Positions 36,081 to 45,154 of a DNA stretch of 64,000 nt are shown here, piece by piece (the first letter of the stretch is position 1; each line of letters opens with the position of its first letter). The notes beneath the pieces were generated by a model that saw only the letters and a program-made list of their open reading frames with translations, searched no databases and had not been told where the DNA came from. The DNA is from Anaerolineaceae bacterium. GTDB taxonomy: Bacteria; Chloroflexota; Anaerolineae; Aggregatilineales; Phototrophicaceae. Location: NCBI GenBank assembly GCA_002702065.1, contig NZXX01000009.1, positions 310,001-374,000 of the forward strand, written 5' to 3'. Position numbers and translations under genes: made by a program.

Positions 36081-36572
36081 TTATTGCAGCCGTTTTTCCA
36101 TCGTGAGGTAGGTCGGTTCGGCGTAACCTTCGTGTGCGTGTGCGCCGGTGACGACGTAACCCAGGCTTTTGAACAACCGCTGGTTGCCGGTTAATTGGAC
36201 GCGCACCCCAAGTTGCACGCATGGCAGCTGACGATCTCGCGCCGCCTGCTCCACCGCAGCGATCAACTGGCGCGCGATCTGGCGCCCGCGATAGGCTGGT
36301 AACACCGCCAGCCGACCCAGGTACATGTAATCCGGGTAGGGCTGATACAGTACCGCGCCGGCCATCGTATCGTGCGCACGCGCAACAAACCCGCCGCCGG
36401 CTTCGAGCTTATGCCGAATCTGATCCGATGATTCCCGAAACACGCCTGATGGGGGGTCCAGATGGTCGCGGTACTGCTCGAATGCTGCTACGATCACCGC
36501 CAGAATCGGATCGGCCAGATCGACGGTTGCCGCCTCTATGCGTATGGTTTGTGCCAGATGGGTGTCGTTCAT
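36081..36572 (-). CDS. GNAT-family N-acetyltransferase
   Basis: 163 residues from the ATG at 36572, overlapping the ABC-F stop by four bases. The acetyl-CoA site is LAVLPAYRGRQIARQLIAA (R-x-x-G-x-A type), preceded by the strand MYLGRL and followed by VQLGVRVQLTGNQRLFKSLG and YVVTGAHAHEG. The substrate is not evident. It is the last gene of a run that starts with the ABC-F gene. Confidence 0.9.
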   Translation of the reverse strand: MNDTHLAQTIRIEAATVDLADPILAVIVAAFEQYRDHLDPPSGVFRESSDQIRHKLEAGGGFVARAHDTMAGAVLYQPYPDYMYLGRLAVLPAYRGRQIARQLIAAVEQAARDRQLPCVQLGVRVQLTGNQRLFKSLGYVVTGAHAHEGYAEPTYLTMEKRLQ

Positions 36573-38470
36573 TCCGCCAACCGGCTCCATTCCTCCATGA
36601 CCGATTCCAGGTCATCTTCGGTACGGGTATAGGCGATGCCGAGGGCATGCACCCGGTCCGCATTGCCGTTGGCGCTGGCCGTCTCGATGTCCGCGGTCAG
36701 TTGTTCCAGTTCCGTTTCGAGGCTGTGGATGCGCGCTTCCAGTTCGTTCACCCGCTTGTCCAGCTCGTAGGGGTTCAGCCCATGCTTTTTCTGGCTGGAT
36801 TTTGTCGCTTTGGCACGACCATTGACTTCCGCCTTGGACGTATTGGCCGGGGCTTCGGTTTGCTGCTGCTTGCCGATAAACGCCGCATAGGTGCCTTCGA
36901 ACACGTCCAGGTTGCCCGGCGAGGCCGCCCAGATCTGGGTCGCCAGCGCGTCGATCAGGTAACGGTCGTGGCTGACCAGCAGCACCGTACCGGGGAAGTC
37001 ATCGAGGACCGCCTGCAACACTTCCTGGCTGTCAATATCGAGGTGGTTGGTCGGTTCGTCCAACAGCAGGAAGTTCGCGCCGGACAGCGCCAGCTTCGCC
37101 AGCGCGACCCGGCCCCGTTCGCCGCCGGATAAGGTACTGATGGGCCGGAAGACGTCATCGCCGGTGAACAGATAGCTGCCCAGCAGATTGCGCGCCTCGC
37201 TGACGGGCATGTGTTTCGTCGCGATGATCTCATCCAGAATGCTGTTGGTGTCGTTCAGGCGTTCATGCGCCTGCGCAAAATAGCCGATGTCCACCGATGC
37301 GCCGATTTTGACCTCGCCACGCAGCGGCGCGAGCTGGCCAATCACCGTCTTGAGGAAGGTGCTTTTGCCCACCCCATTCGGGCCGATGAGCGCCGTGACC
37401 TGCCCGCGATACAACGTAATATCCGGCACATCGAACAGCGGCTCCGGGTCGTCAGCGTAGCCCACCGCCAGGTTGCGCGTCATCAGCACTTTATCGCCGC
37501 TGCGCATGATGCGCCCCATATTCAGGTGCATACTGCGTTTCTTGTGGCGGGGCTTGTCGACGATCTTGCCGCGCTTGCGCATGGTTTCCAGCCGCTTCAT
37601 GCGCCCTTTGGCCTGCGAGGTCATGCGGCTGCCCATGTGCTTGCGGATATAGGCTTCCTCTTTTTCGATGTATTCCTGCTGCGCCTCGAATTCCTTCCAG
37701 AGCCGTTCGCGGCGTTCCTCGCGCTGGCGTACATAGTGGCTGTAATTGCCGCGATAGGTCTCGATGGTACCGTAATCCAGCTCCCAGATGATCTGGGCAT
37801 AGTTATCCATGAAGTATCGGTCGTGGCTGACGGCCAGCACCGCACCGGGGAAGGACTTGAGGTAATTCTCCAGCCACTCCACCGCCTGAATATCGAGGTG
37901 ATTGGTCGGCTCGTCCATCACCAGCAAGTCGGGTTCATCTAGCAGCAGACGGGCCAGCAGTGCCCGGGTCTTCTGCCCGCCGGAGAGGATCGTCAACGAC
38001 CGGCCAAAATCCTCGTCAGGGTCGAAGCCCAGCCCTTGCAGCACCATTTTGGCGCGCATTTCGTAGGTGTAGCCGCCCGCCAGTTCAAAGCGTTCCTGCA
38101 ACGGGCCATACTTGGCCAGCGCCGCCTCGTGCTCATCCGGGTCCGCCATCGCATGTTCGAGTTCGGATAACTGGTCTTCCATCCGGCGCAGGTCGGTGAA
38201 GGCATTCAGCGCCTCTTCCCACAGGCTGTGATTGCCCACCAGTTCCGGGCGCTGCGGCAGAAACCCGATGCGCGTGCTTCTGGCAATCGACACACTGCCC
38301 TCGGTCGGCACATCCAGCCCGACAATGATGTTGAGCAGGGTGGTCTTGCCCGCACCGTTGGGGCCAACCAGCGCCACGCGCGCGCCCTGCGGGACCTCGA
38401 CGTTGATGCTGTCAAAGATGTCGTCTGCGCCAAAGGACTTGGCAAGATTGTTGGTCGTGAGTACGGACAT
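36569..38470 (-). CDS. ABC-F ATPase (ribosome-associated type)
   Basis: 633 residues, two ATP-binding cassettes on one chain and no membrane part. Walker A motifs are GPNGAGKTTLLNI and GPNGVGKSTFLKT, the signatures are TILSGGQKTRALLARL and STLSGGERGRVALAKL, and both Walker B regions end in DEPTNHLD. The linker between cassettes carries the charged RMKRLETMRKRGKIVDKPRH segment typical of ABC-F proteins. A C-terminal coiled coil follows (about 555-633, NELEARIHSLETELEQL). These factors work on the ribosome, some giving antibiotic resistance by target protection and others aiding difficult peptides. Which subtype is not certain. Confidence 0.93.
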   Translation of the reverse strand: MSVLTTNNLAKSFGADDIFDSINVEVPQGARVALVGPNGAGKTTLLNIIVGLDVPTEGSVSIARSTRIGFLPQRPELVGNHSLWEEALNAFTDLRRMEDQLSELEHAMADPDEHEAALAKYGPLQERFELAGGYTYEMRAKMVLQGLGFDPDEDFGRSLTILSGGQKTRALLARLLLDEPDLLVMDEPTNHLDIQAVEWLENYLKSFPGAVLAVSHDRYFMDNYAQIIWELDYGTIETYRGNYSHYVRQREERRERLWKEFEAQQEYIEKEEAYIRKHMGSRMTSQAKGRMKRLETMRKRGKIVDKPRHKKRSMHLNMGRIMRSGDKVLMTRNLAVGYADDPEPLFDVPDITLYRGQVTALIGPNGVGKSTFLKTVIGQLAPLRGEVKIGASVDIGYFAQAHERLNDTNSILDEIIATKHMPVSEARNLLGSYLFTGDDVFRPISTLSGGERGRVALAKLALSGANFLLLDEPTNHLDIDSQEVLQAVLDDFPGTVLLVSHDRYLIDALATQIWAASPGNLDVFEGTYAAFIGKQQQTEAPANTSKAEVNGRAKATKSSQKKHGLNPYELDKRVNELEARIHSLETELEQLTADIETASANGNADRVHALGIAYTRTEDDLESVMEEWSRLAE

Positions 38471-38564
38471 AGACTTTACTCGGCCACTAATCGAATGGGT
38501 CAGGAAGGGTCATAATGAACCCATCACTGCATTATAGCACGGCTGATGTAGGCAACAACAGCAT

Positions 38565-40538
38565 TTATCCGCGCAAAAACTCTCGCTGCCACAATTCCAG
38601 CAGCAGCAGGCGGAAAATAACCTCGGTGTGCCGTGCCCTGCCGGAAAAATGATCGTCCAGCAAGCGATCCAGCCCGGCGGAGTCGAACAGGCCGCGCAGA
38701 TTCGCACCGGGGTCGCGCAGCACATCCTGAATGCGACTGCTCAGGTCACCTTCGAACCACTGCATAATGGGCGTGCCAAACGGCTGCTTGGGCCGGTTGA
38801 GCGCAAAATCCGGCAGACAAGGGCGCACGGCTTCGCGCAGGACATATTTGTTGCTTTTCATGCGCAGCGCCGGGGGCACCTGGGCCGCAAACCGCAGCAG
38901 ATTGGGGTCGAACAGTGGTACGCGAGCTTCGAGCGCATGCGCCATCGCCGTTTTGTCCTGCGAGAGCAGCGCATTGCCAGTCAGCCAGGTGTTGATCACC
39001 AGCGCCATCGCCGTATCGTAGGGGTCATCACGCCAGCTCTGTTCGAGAATGTGGCTGTACGTGCGCTGTCGATGCTGCGCTGTTTGCCACGCCGCATGCA
39101 AATCCGGGCCATAAAGCTGGTGGCGCAGTGCGTCGCTGAAGACCATACCGTCGAATGACTGGCGACGCATCAGGCCTTCGTCACGCGGCAGCAGCGCCTG
39201 CTGGATACGCGGCAGATAGGTCGGCAGCGCACCGATGATGCGGTAACGCTTCATCGCCGGGTAATAAGGTTCGAGCGCGGACATCACGGTTTGCATGGGC
39301 GATAACCAGCGCCCCCACGCGGTCTGATGGCGCAGCAGCTGCGGGATATTGTGATGATGCGGATAGCCGCCGAACAATTCGTCCCCGCCCAGACCAGTCA
39401 GCACCACTTTGACGTGTCTGGCAGTTTCTTCACTCAGCAGCAGCAGCGACACCGCCGACGGGTTGGCGTTGGGTTCGTCGTGGGCGTACACATAGCGCAG
39501 CAAACCATTCCACCAGTCCTCGGCGTTGATGACGCGTTCGTGATGATCGGTGTGGAAGTGATGGGCGATGCGGCGGGCATATTCCAGTTCGTTGTCGGGC
39601 GTGCGCATGTCATAACCAATGGTGAATGACTTGATGCGCCCCCCGGCCTCCTGGGCCATCAACCCCAGCATCGCCGCCGAATCGATGCCCCCGCTCAGAA
39701 ACAGGCCCAACGGCACGTCACTGCGCAGATGAAGATGTACCGATTCCGTCAGCAGGTCATGGGCACGGGTGATGATCTCGCCTCCATCCGACCCATTGTA
39801 GGGGCGCAGTCCTGCGTGGCGAGCGATACTTGTATCGCCCCTACCCGATTCGCCGGAAACATATTCCGGGAAATCCCAGTAGCGATGCAGCCGCGTCTGA
39901 CCCTGTTCCGCCACCAGCGCATGACCCGGCGGCAGACGGCGCACCCCCTCGAACAGCGTTTCCGGCCCGATCATGTAGCCGAAGCCGAGATACGTATCCA
40001 GCACATCGAGGTTGAGGCCGCGCGGCACCCCGGAATCCGCAAACAGCGCCTTGACCTCGCTGGCGAACAGCAGCCTGCCATCGCGTTCATGCAGGTACAG
40101 CGGTTTCATGCCAATATGATCGACCGCCAGCACCAGCCGGTTCGTGTTTGAATCCCACAGCGCGAAGCCGTACATGCCGCGCAGATGCCGGAACAGGTCG
40201 AGGCCGTGTTCTTCGTACAGGTGGATGATGGTCTCGCCATCGCCCGCTGTGTGCGGCTGATGCCCGCGCTTGATGAGGTCGTCGCGCAGTTCGCGGTAGT
40301 TGTAGATTTCGCCGTTGAACACCAGTGCGATGCTGCGGTCTTCGTTGTACAGCGGCTGATCACTGCCGGCCACGTCGATGATGCTGAGGCGGCGCATCCC
40401 CATCGAGACATCCGGCGCATCATAAAAACCATCGCCATCCGGCCCGCGATGTCGAATCAAATCCGTCATCCGTCGCACGGTTTGGGGGTCAGCACGATGA
40501 TGCCCGGTCAGATCAATCAGTCCGCAAATGCCACACAT
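38565..40538 (-). CDS. asnB: Asparagine synthetase (glutamine-hydrolysing) with a repeat-encoded insertion
   Basis: 657 residues. The N-terminal nucleophile is Cys2 (MCGICGLID), and the glutaminase domain shows RHRGPDGDGFY, then RRLSIIDVAGSDQPL, and VFNGEIYNYRELRDDL. The synthetase PP-loop is LFLSGGIDSAAMLG. It makes asparagine from aspartate and glutamine, or, in some clusters, amidates other acids. Residues about 232-247, in the linker between the domains, are encoded by a palindromic repeat (39798-39844) that is in frame. It is 40 bases downstream of the paralog array and on the same strand, so readthrough from the array is possible. Confidence 0.95.
   Translation of the reverse strand: MCGICGLIDLTGHHRADPQTVRRMTDLIRHRGPDGDGFYDAPDVSMGMRRLSIIDVAGSDQPLYNEDRSIALVFNGEIYNYRELRDDLIKRGHQPHTAGDGETIIHLYEEHGLDLFRHLRGMYGFALWDSNTNRLVLAVDHIGMKPLYLHERDGRLLFASEVKALFADSGVPRGLNLDVLDTYLGFGYMIGPETLFEGVRRLPPGHALVAEQGQTRLHRYWDFPEYVSGESGRGDTSIARHAGLRPYNGSDGGEIITRAHDLLTESVHLHLRSDVPLGLFLSGGIDSAAMLGLMAQEAGGRIKSFTIGYDMRTPDNELEYARRIAHHFHTDHHERVINAEDWWNGLLRYVYAHDEPNANPSAVSLLLLSEETARHVKVVLTGLGGDELFGGYPHHHNIPQLLRHQTAWGRWLSPMQTVMSALEPYYPAMKRYRIIGALPTYLPRIQQALLPRDEGLMRRQSFDGMVFSDALRHQLYGPDLHAAWQTAQHRQRTYSHILEQSWRDDPYDTAMALVINTWLTGNALLSQDKTAMAHALEARVPLFDPNLLRFAAQVPPALRMKSNKYVLREAVRPCLPDFALNRPKQPFGTPIMQWFEGDLSSRIQDVLRDPGANLRGLFDSAGLDRLLDDHFSGRARHTEVIFRLLLLELWQREFLRG
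39798..39844 (-). repeat. Composite palindromic element inside asnB
   Basis: It begins GTAGGGGCGCAGTCCTGCG and ends GCGATACTTGTATCGCCCC then TAC; the second half is a perfect hairpin (GCGATAC/GTATCGC). The ends GTAGGGGCG and CGCCCCTAC are those of the elements at 24426 and 63288. Read leftward it is translated as RGDTSIARHAGLRPY in AsnB. Confidence 0.82.
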
Positions 40539-40578
40539 AGGTACTCTCTTGAATAATCACTGTGAAGGTTATATCAGC

Positions 40579-41163
40579 TTACCCTTCATTCATCCAGCGA
40601 AGCGATACCTTGTTGCTGTAGATACTGCCCGCAGGACAACTACCCGTTGCCACGACCGTCAGGTCCAAGGGCTGATACCAGCCATTATAGACAAAGGAGC
40701 AGCCTGCCTCATCAAGAGAGTAGTCCACATGCTCATTATCTGGCTTACCCATTGCCAGGATCAGCTCACCCATCGCTATTCCGGTATCGACATCTATCGA
40801 CACAACATCGCGGGAAAATAGCCAGAGTTCTCTGTTTCCAGCGTCATTTATCAATGAAGGTTGCTGGCCACTCCATTCCCAGTAGACCTGAACCGGATAG
40901 CGTGTCATGGCGTCCAGATAGATGTAATCGACCGTGACCGACTGCACCCACGAATGTGCTTCCAGCAGCCGGACCGCCTCGTCAATCGACGTGACACGCG
41001 GACGGATGCCCATGAAGCACGGCGCGGGACAGCCTTCCGGCGGGTTTAAAAAAGCACGCAGCTCGGAGTCGTCATACGGCTGAAGGCGGATGAGGGCAAT
41101 CGGCGCGGTCATCAACAGGATAACCAGCAGCGCCAGTTTAATTGTCAGACGAAGCACGCTCAT
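40579..41163 (-). CDS. Array paralog 12: anchored C-x3-C exported protein
   Basis: 194 residues from the ATG at 41163, the last gene of the array in reading order. A membrane span (about 5-25) is followed by ALIRLQPYDD and the family core CPAPCFMGIRP (cysteines 45 and 49). The next conserved blocks are AHSWVQSVTV, WEWSGQQPSLI and GELILAMGKPD. Two further cysteines occur in EAGCSFVY and TGSCPAG; unlike the others, the last is not near the very end. So it has four exported cysteines but placed differently. It is 13 bases after paralog 11 and 40 bases before asnB. The function is unknown. Confidence 0.85.
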   Translation of the reverse strand: MSVLRLTIKLALLVILLMTAPIALIRLQPYDDSELRAFLNPPEGCPAPCFMGIRPRVTSIDEAVRLLEAHSWVQSVTVDYIYLDAMTRYPVQVYWEWSGQQPSLINDAGNRELWLFSRDVVSIDVDTGIAMGELILAMGKPDNEHVDYSLDEAGCSFVYNGWYQPLDLTVVATGSCPAGSIYSNKVSLRWMNEG

Positions 41164-41176
41164 GGGCTGCCAGCAC

Positions 41177-41827
41177 CTAGCAAAAAGCCAACCGCCGCTG
41201 GTTGAGGTTGATGTTTTCTCTGGGGCCATAAGGGCCTTGTGTCACCACCACGGTGGATTTGGCCGCGAGTTTAACAGTCGCTGGCTGCCAGGCAGATTCT
41301 GTGCGGCAGTGCCACGCCACCTCAAAGGCGAACCCGCGATCCGCATAGGTCATCTGCGCCAGATGCAGGGACGAGGCGTCATCAATGCCGAAGATGCCAC
41401 CCGCATCCGGTGGGCCGAGCGTCAGCAGCAGTTGACCAAACGTCAGGTGTGACGGCACGAAGACATAGGCCACCTTGCTGCCAACGATGCGCAGCCGGAC
41501 CGGATGAAGCGTGTCAATCTCCGGCGGTTGCAGCCCGCTCCAGTCCCAGGTCACGACGCCTTCGAGGTTCGGCGGCAGATAACGCGCATTGGCGTAAAGA
41601 TCAACCGTCACGTTGGCCACCCACGCATGCTCATCCAGAATCGCGATGGCCTCGTCCACCGTCGTGATGCCGGGGCGGATACCCATAAAGCATGGCACCG
41701 CACAATTATCAGGCACGGTCAGGAAGGCGCGTACGTTATCGTCATGATAAGGATGCCCGCGAATCAACAGAATCGGCAGGGTCCACAGGGCCGTCAGACA
41801 GGCCACGAGACGCAGCAGTATCCGCAT
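41177..41827 (-). CDS. Array paralog 11: anchored C-x3-C exported protein
   Basis: 216 residues. The anchor span (about 4-22) ends in LLIRGHPYHDD. The core is CAVPCFMGIRPGITTVDEA (cysteines 42, 46), then HAWVANVTV, WDWSGLQPPEID and the LTFGQLLLTLGPPD block. A third cysteine is in WHCRTES and the fourth is the C-terminal residue (RLAFC). It lies three bases after paralog 10. Charged and aromatic surface segments between the blocks differ completely from its neighbours, so the copies are old. Confidence 0.87.
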   Translation of the reverse strand: MRILLRLVACLTALWTLPILLIRGHPYHDDNVRAFLTVPDNCAVPCFMGIRPGITTVDEAIAILDEHAWVANVTVDLYANARYLPPNLEGVVTWDWSGLQPPEIDTLHPVRLRIVGSKVAYVFVPSHLTFGQLLLTLGPPDAGGIFGIDDASSLHLAQMTYADRGFAFEVAWHCRTESAWQPATVKLAAKSTVVVTQGPYGPRENINLNQRRLAFC

Positions 41828-41830
41828 CGG

Positions 41831-42550
41831 TCAGCATCCAGGAAACTGGCTGAGCTGGCGCTGTGGGTAGTTCGGGAATGGCCCCTTCAAAAAATACTGC
41901 GCAAAGTATTCGGAAGGTCGACCAATCGAAAACTGATCGGCATAAGCATCTGGCAGGCCAAATGAAAAACGCAAAATTGGCTGGTTGACCAAATTCCCTA
42001 CCGACAGCGGACATCGAACGCGCGTGCTGACCTGAAACGCGGGCTGGGAAAAGGCCGCCGCGTGCATATTCAGATCATGAAACACGCCCATCGCATCATA
42101 GCTAAACCAGGATGTCTTTGGCGACCCGGCGGCTAACACAAACTCGCCAAAGGTCACATGGGTGGCAATGCTCATGGAGGCCACTTTTTGTACGCCGGAC
42201 TGCTCCCATTCGGCCAGCTCGATGCTACCGGCCTGACTCGCATCGATGATAGCCGGTTGCTGGCCACTCCAGCGCCACGCCAGCAAATTGCGCTCCACAC
42301 GGTCCGGGTCATAGTAACGGGTGTCGATCGCACCCACCCATGTGTGGGTTTGCAACACCGCCATAACCTCTTTGGCGGTCGTGACGCCGGGCCGAATACC
42401 CATCAGGCAGGGGGCCGTACAATCGCGCGGCGCGACCAGCAGTCGGCGCACTTCGTGGTCATCGTATGGCTGGGCACGAATCAGCAGCACCGGCAAAACG
42501 CACAGCATCGTTAAGCACAGGAGCAACCGCAACCAGTAACGAAACATCAT
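41831..42550 (-). CDS. Array paralog 10: anchored C-x3-C exported protein
   Basis: 239 residues, one of the longest copies. The span is about 6-24, then LLIRAQPYDDHEV. The core is CTAPCLMGIRPGVTTAKE (cysteines 44, 48), then HTWVGAIDT, WRWSGQQPAIID and VTFGEFVLAAGSP. The third cysteine is in VRCPLSV and the fourth ends the protein (FPGC). About 20 extra residues occur near the C-terminus after the RFSFGLPDAYADQF strand. Three bases separate it from paralog 9. Confidence 0.87.
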   Translation of the reverse strand: MMFRYWLRLLLCLTMLCVLPVLLIRAQPYDDHEVRRLLVAPRDCTAPCLMGIRPGVTTAKEVMAVLQTHTWVGAIDTRYYDPDRVERNLLAWRWSGQQPAIIDASQAGSIELAEWEQSGVQKVASMSIATHVTFGEFVLAAGSPKTSWFSYDAMGVFHDLNMHAAAFSQPAFQVSTRVRCPLSVGNLVNQPILRFSFGLPDAYADQFSIGRPSEYFAQYFLKGPFPNYPQRQLSQFPGC

Positions 42551-42553
42551 GAC

Positions 42554-43162
42554 TCAAAAATCGCGCAGGGTCGGGTCAGCAAATGACCGCGTGCTGCCAA
42601 CCACGCCATAGTTAAACGTCAACGGTTGGTGAATAACTGCGCGAAATTGCTCTGCATGGGGGCGTACCGGCACAAAAAAGGCAAATACGGGCAGTGCTTC
42701 CTCGTACCAGACCCAGTAGGAGCGACCCGCCGGACGGTTATCGCCGACCAGATTGCGCTGCGCCCGGTCTGGCGGGCCATAGCCGAGCCACAAATCTGCA
42801 AACGCCACATGCGTCTGGATATTGATGCTGTCGATAATGCCACCGGCAAACCGCAGCCGCCCCAATGCGTCGGTGTCGATGACCGGATGCGGGACGGGCC
42901 GCCAGACCACGACAATCCGGTTGAACTCGTTCGATTCGATGACGTCGGCCACCCACTCGTGCTGTTGCAGGATATGAACCGCTTCGGCTACTGTCGTCTG
43001 GCCCGGAACAATACCCAGAAAACAGGGGGCGTGGCAGCCATCTGCCGGTGACAGGAATGTGGTCAACGCCTCACTGTCATAAGTCTGGGCACGGATCAGC
43101 AACACAGGAGCCAGCAACAGCCCTGTCATCACAATAATCAGTCGGAGCCACCAAACCAACAT
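42554..43162 (-). CDS. Array paralog 9: copy lacking the second cysteine pair
   Basis: 202 residues. The span (about 5-22) is followed by LLIRAQTYDSEAL and the core CHAPCFLGIVPGQTTVAEA (cysteines 43, 47), then HEWVADVIES and VAFADLWLGYGPPD. The WSG-type block is degenerate (VVVWRPVPHPVID). No other cysteine occurs in the exported part, so both the third and fourth cysteines present in the other copies are absent together. That points to the lost pair forming one disulfide elsewhere. It lies 55 bases after paralog 8's start region, the largest gap in the array. Confidence 0.86.
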   Translation of the reverse strand: MLVWWLRLIIVMTGLLLAPVLLIRAQTYDSEALTTFLSPADGCHAPCFLGIVPGQTTVAEAVHILQQHEWVADVIESNEFNRIVVVWRPVPHPVIDTDALGRLRFAGGIIDSINIQTHVAFADLWLGYGPPDRAQRNLVGDNRPAGRSYWVWYEEALPVFAFFVPVRPHAEQFRAVIHQPLTFNYGVVGSTRSFADPTLRDF

Positions 43163-43217
43163 CCTTACCCTGCTCCTTATGACTCATCGTTCCAGCGGAC
43201 CCGATCGCTGGTTTATC

Positions 43218-43847
43218 TCATACGCAGGCCTGACGCGGATTATGCATATCGGGCATCTCTGGCGCTTTTTCCGCCCAGTGCAGCAGCACCCGACTGTGAT
43301 CAAGCTGAGTCACCGGACAGCGGTTCGCCACGATCATCAGGATCTGCGGTTGTTCGTACCACGCATAATGGGTATAGAACGTGCCCTGGACATTGCGCGT
43401 GGTATAGATTTGTTCGCGGTCCGGCCAGCCCAGGCTCAGCTTCACGTCACCCAGCCGCAGTTCAGTTTCAACGTCAATCGAAACAATCCGGTCATCCAGC
43501 ACCCAAACACCTCCCTGTCTTGCCGGGTCGATGAGTGTGGGCTGCGTCCCACTCCAGTCCCAGTTCACCACCAGCGTGACCGTCCCGTCCGGGTTCTGGA
43601 AGTTTTCAAATTCATAATCCTCCATCGCCCCAACCCACCGGTGCATGTGCAAAACATCCAGCGCGTCCCACACCGTCATGCTGCCCGGACGAATACCCAT
43701 AAAACATGGCGACGGACAGGCTTCGGGCGGTTGTAACAAGGTACGCACGGCTGCATCATCATAGGGCTGCGCCCGGATAACCAGCATCGGCAACAGCCAT
43801 AACACCGACACCAAAACCGCCAGTCGCAGAAACCACGCACCGATCAT
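43218..43847 (-). CDS. Array paralog 8: anchored C-x3-C exported protein
   Basis: 209 residues from the ATG at 43847, which overlaps the stop of paralog 7 by four bases; eight further in-frame codons upstream are probably not used. The span is about 5-24, then LVIRAQPYDDAAV. The core is CPSPCFMGIRPGSMTVWDA (cysteines 44, 48), then HRWVGAMED, WDWSGTQPTLID and LRLGDVKLSLGWPD. The third cysteine is in ANRCPVTQ and the fourth in RQACV at the end. Confidence 0.87.
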   Translation of the reverse strand: MIGAWFLRLAVLVSVLWLLPMLVIRAQPYDDAAVRTLLQPPEACPSPCFMGIRPGSMTVWDALDVLHMHRWVGAMEDYEFENFQNPDGTVTLVVNWDWSGTQPTLIDPARQGGVWVLDDRIVSIDVETELRLGDVKLSLGWPDREQIYTTRNVQGTFYTHYAWYEQPQILMIVANRCPVTQLDHSRVLLHWAEKAPEMPDMHNPRQACV

Positions 43848-44506
43848 GAGCGTCGGCCCGCCGCCTGGCACAGTTGAACCGAGCGCAAGCGCGCCAGGTC
43901 CGGCTCGATAAGATAATCCGCCGGGAAGCGTTCCGGCTTGTTAAAGACCCAGCGCGAATAGGTCAGGCGGCTGGGGGCAGTCAGCACATCCAGCCACGTG
44001 GCACAGTCCGTCAGCTCCACCAGTACGATCAGTTTTTGCTGCGGGTAACCAAACAGAAACTGTGTCCTCTGGTTTTCAACAGCAATCTGCTGAATCCAGC
44101 GCGGCGGCCCATAAAACCACCAGATTTCAATCGGCGCAATACGCGTCTGGATACTCAGATCGCCCGCCACTTCGATATCGGTCGACAGCGCGTTATCCAG
44201 CCCGCCAGCCGGTAGATAGGCCTGCGACCCGTTCCATGCCCAGAACACATAGGCCCACCGGTTGCGATAGCGCTGCGTCTCGGTAACCTGCTCGATCCAG
44301 CCATGTGTTTGCAGAATCCGTCGCGCCTGATAAAACGGTGTCACGCCAGGGCGAATACCCATCAGGCAGGGGGCAGGGCAATCTTTCGGCGGGGTCAGGA
44401 ACGTGCCAAGCCCGGTTTCATCATAGGGTTGGGCGCGGATGACAAGGATCGGCAGCACCAGCAACCCAAGCAGCAACAGCACCGGGCGATACACCATGCG
44501 CATCAT
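43844..44506 (-). CDS. Array paralog 7: anchored C-x3-C exported protein
   Basis: 220 residues; two ATG codons in tandem at 44506 and 44503 and a third at 44497 leave the exact start open. The span is about 8-24, then LVIRAQPYDETGL. The core is CPAPCLMGIRPGVTPFYQA (cysteines 43, 47), then HGWIEQVTE and FWAWNGSQAYL. The LGxPD block is altered to PIEIWWFYGPPR. The third cysteine is in TDCATWL and the fourth in VQLCQAAG. It abuts paralog 6 with no base between. Confidence 0.86.
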   Translation of the reverse strand: MMRMVYRPVLLLLGLLVLPILVIRAQPYDETGLGTFLTPPKDCPAPCLMGIRPGVTPFYQARRILQTHGWIEQVTETQRYRNRWAYVFWAWNGSQAYLPAGGLDNALSTDIEVAGDLSIQTRIAPIEIWWFYGPPRWIQQIAVENQRTQFLFGYPQQKLIVLVELTDCATWLDVLTAPSRLTYSRWVFNKPERFPADYLIEPDLARLRSVQLCQAAGRRS

Positions 44507-45154
44507 CTAACACATCCGCGTCGCATCATTCGGCGGGACAAACGGGCTGCTGCTGCGGCCAATCGACAGGGTGATGCGGGCGCGCGCCTCCCAGTAAGAC
44601 AGCAGTTGCGCCGGGCAGGTCATCACCGTCGAAATATCCACCATGCCATAATCGACATTATAAGTCGCCGCATAACCGAGATTTTCGTCATTGCGAAACG
44701 CTGATGTTCCGTTATCCGGCAGACCGAACCAGGCCTGCAAGCGATACATGCGAATATCCGTATAGATCGTCAGTGTTTCGATGATACTGTCGTTCAGGCG
44801 CGGGCCATCCGGGTCCTCGTCATCCCAGTAAAAGGTAATGCGGGCCGGGCGCGTCGTGTCAATAAAGGCGGACTGCTGGCCGCTCCACTGCCAGCGAATA
44901 TCGCCGTACCCTCTGCCGGATGCGTTCAACTGGGCGCTCCCGACCCACTCATGGGTGCGCAGCTGGTCCAACGCCTGCTCGACTGTGGTGCTGCCGGGGT
45001 AAATCCCCAGAAAACAAAGCGCCGGGCAATCGTCCGCCCCAAGCAGGAAATCGCTCAGGTCACTGTTGTCAACCGGCCAGGCGCGAATCATACCGACGGC
45101 TACCGTCAGCAGCGCCGCAACAAACATCGTGGGGGTCAGCAGTAAACGGATCAT
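44507..45154 (-). CDS. Array paralog 6: anchored C-x3-C exported protein
   Basis: 215 residues. The span (about 3-22) is followed by GMIRAWPVDNSDL. The core is CPALCFLGIYPGSTTVEQA (cysteines 43, 47); it is the only copy where the residue before the second cysteine is not Pro. HEWVGSAQL and WQWSGQQSAFID follow, and YRLQAWFGLPD is the late block. The third cysteine is in VMTCPAQ and the fourth ends the protein (TRMC). An acidic insert (WDDEDPDGPRLND) is special to it. Its start overlaps paralog 5 by four bases. Confidence 0.86.
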   Translation of the reverse strand: MIRLLLTPTMFVAALLTVAVGMIRAWPVDNSDLSDFLLGADDCPALCFLGIYPGSTTVEQALDQLRTHEWVGSAQLNASGRGYGDIRWQWSGQQSAFIDTTRPARITFYWDDEDPDGPRLNDSIIETLTIYTDIRMYRLQAWFGLPDNGTSAFRNDENLGYAATYNVDYGMVDISTVMTCPAQLLSYWEARARITLSIGRSSSPFVPPNDATRMC

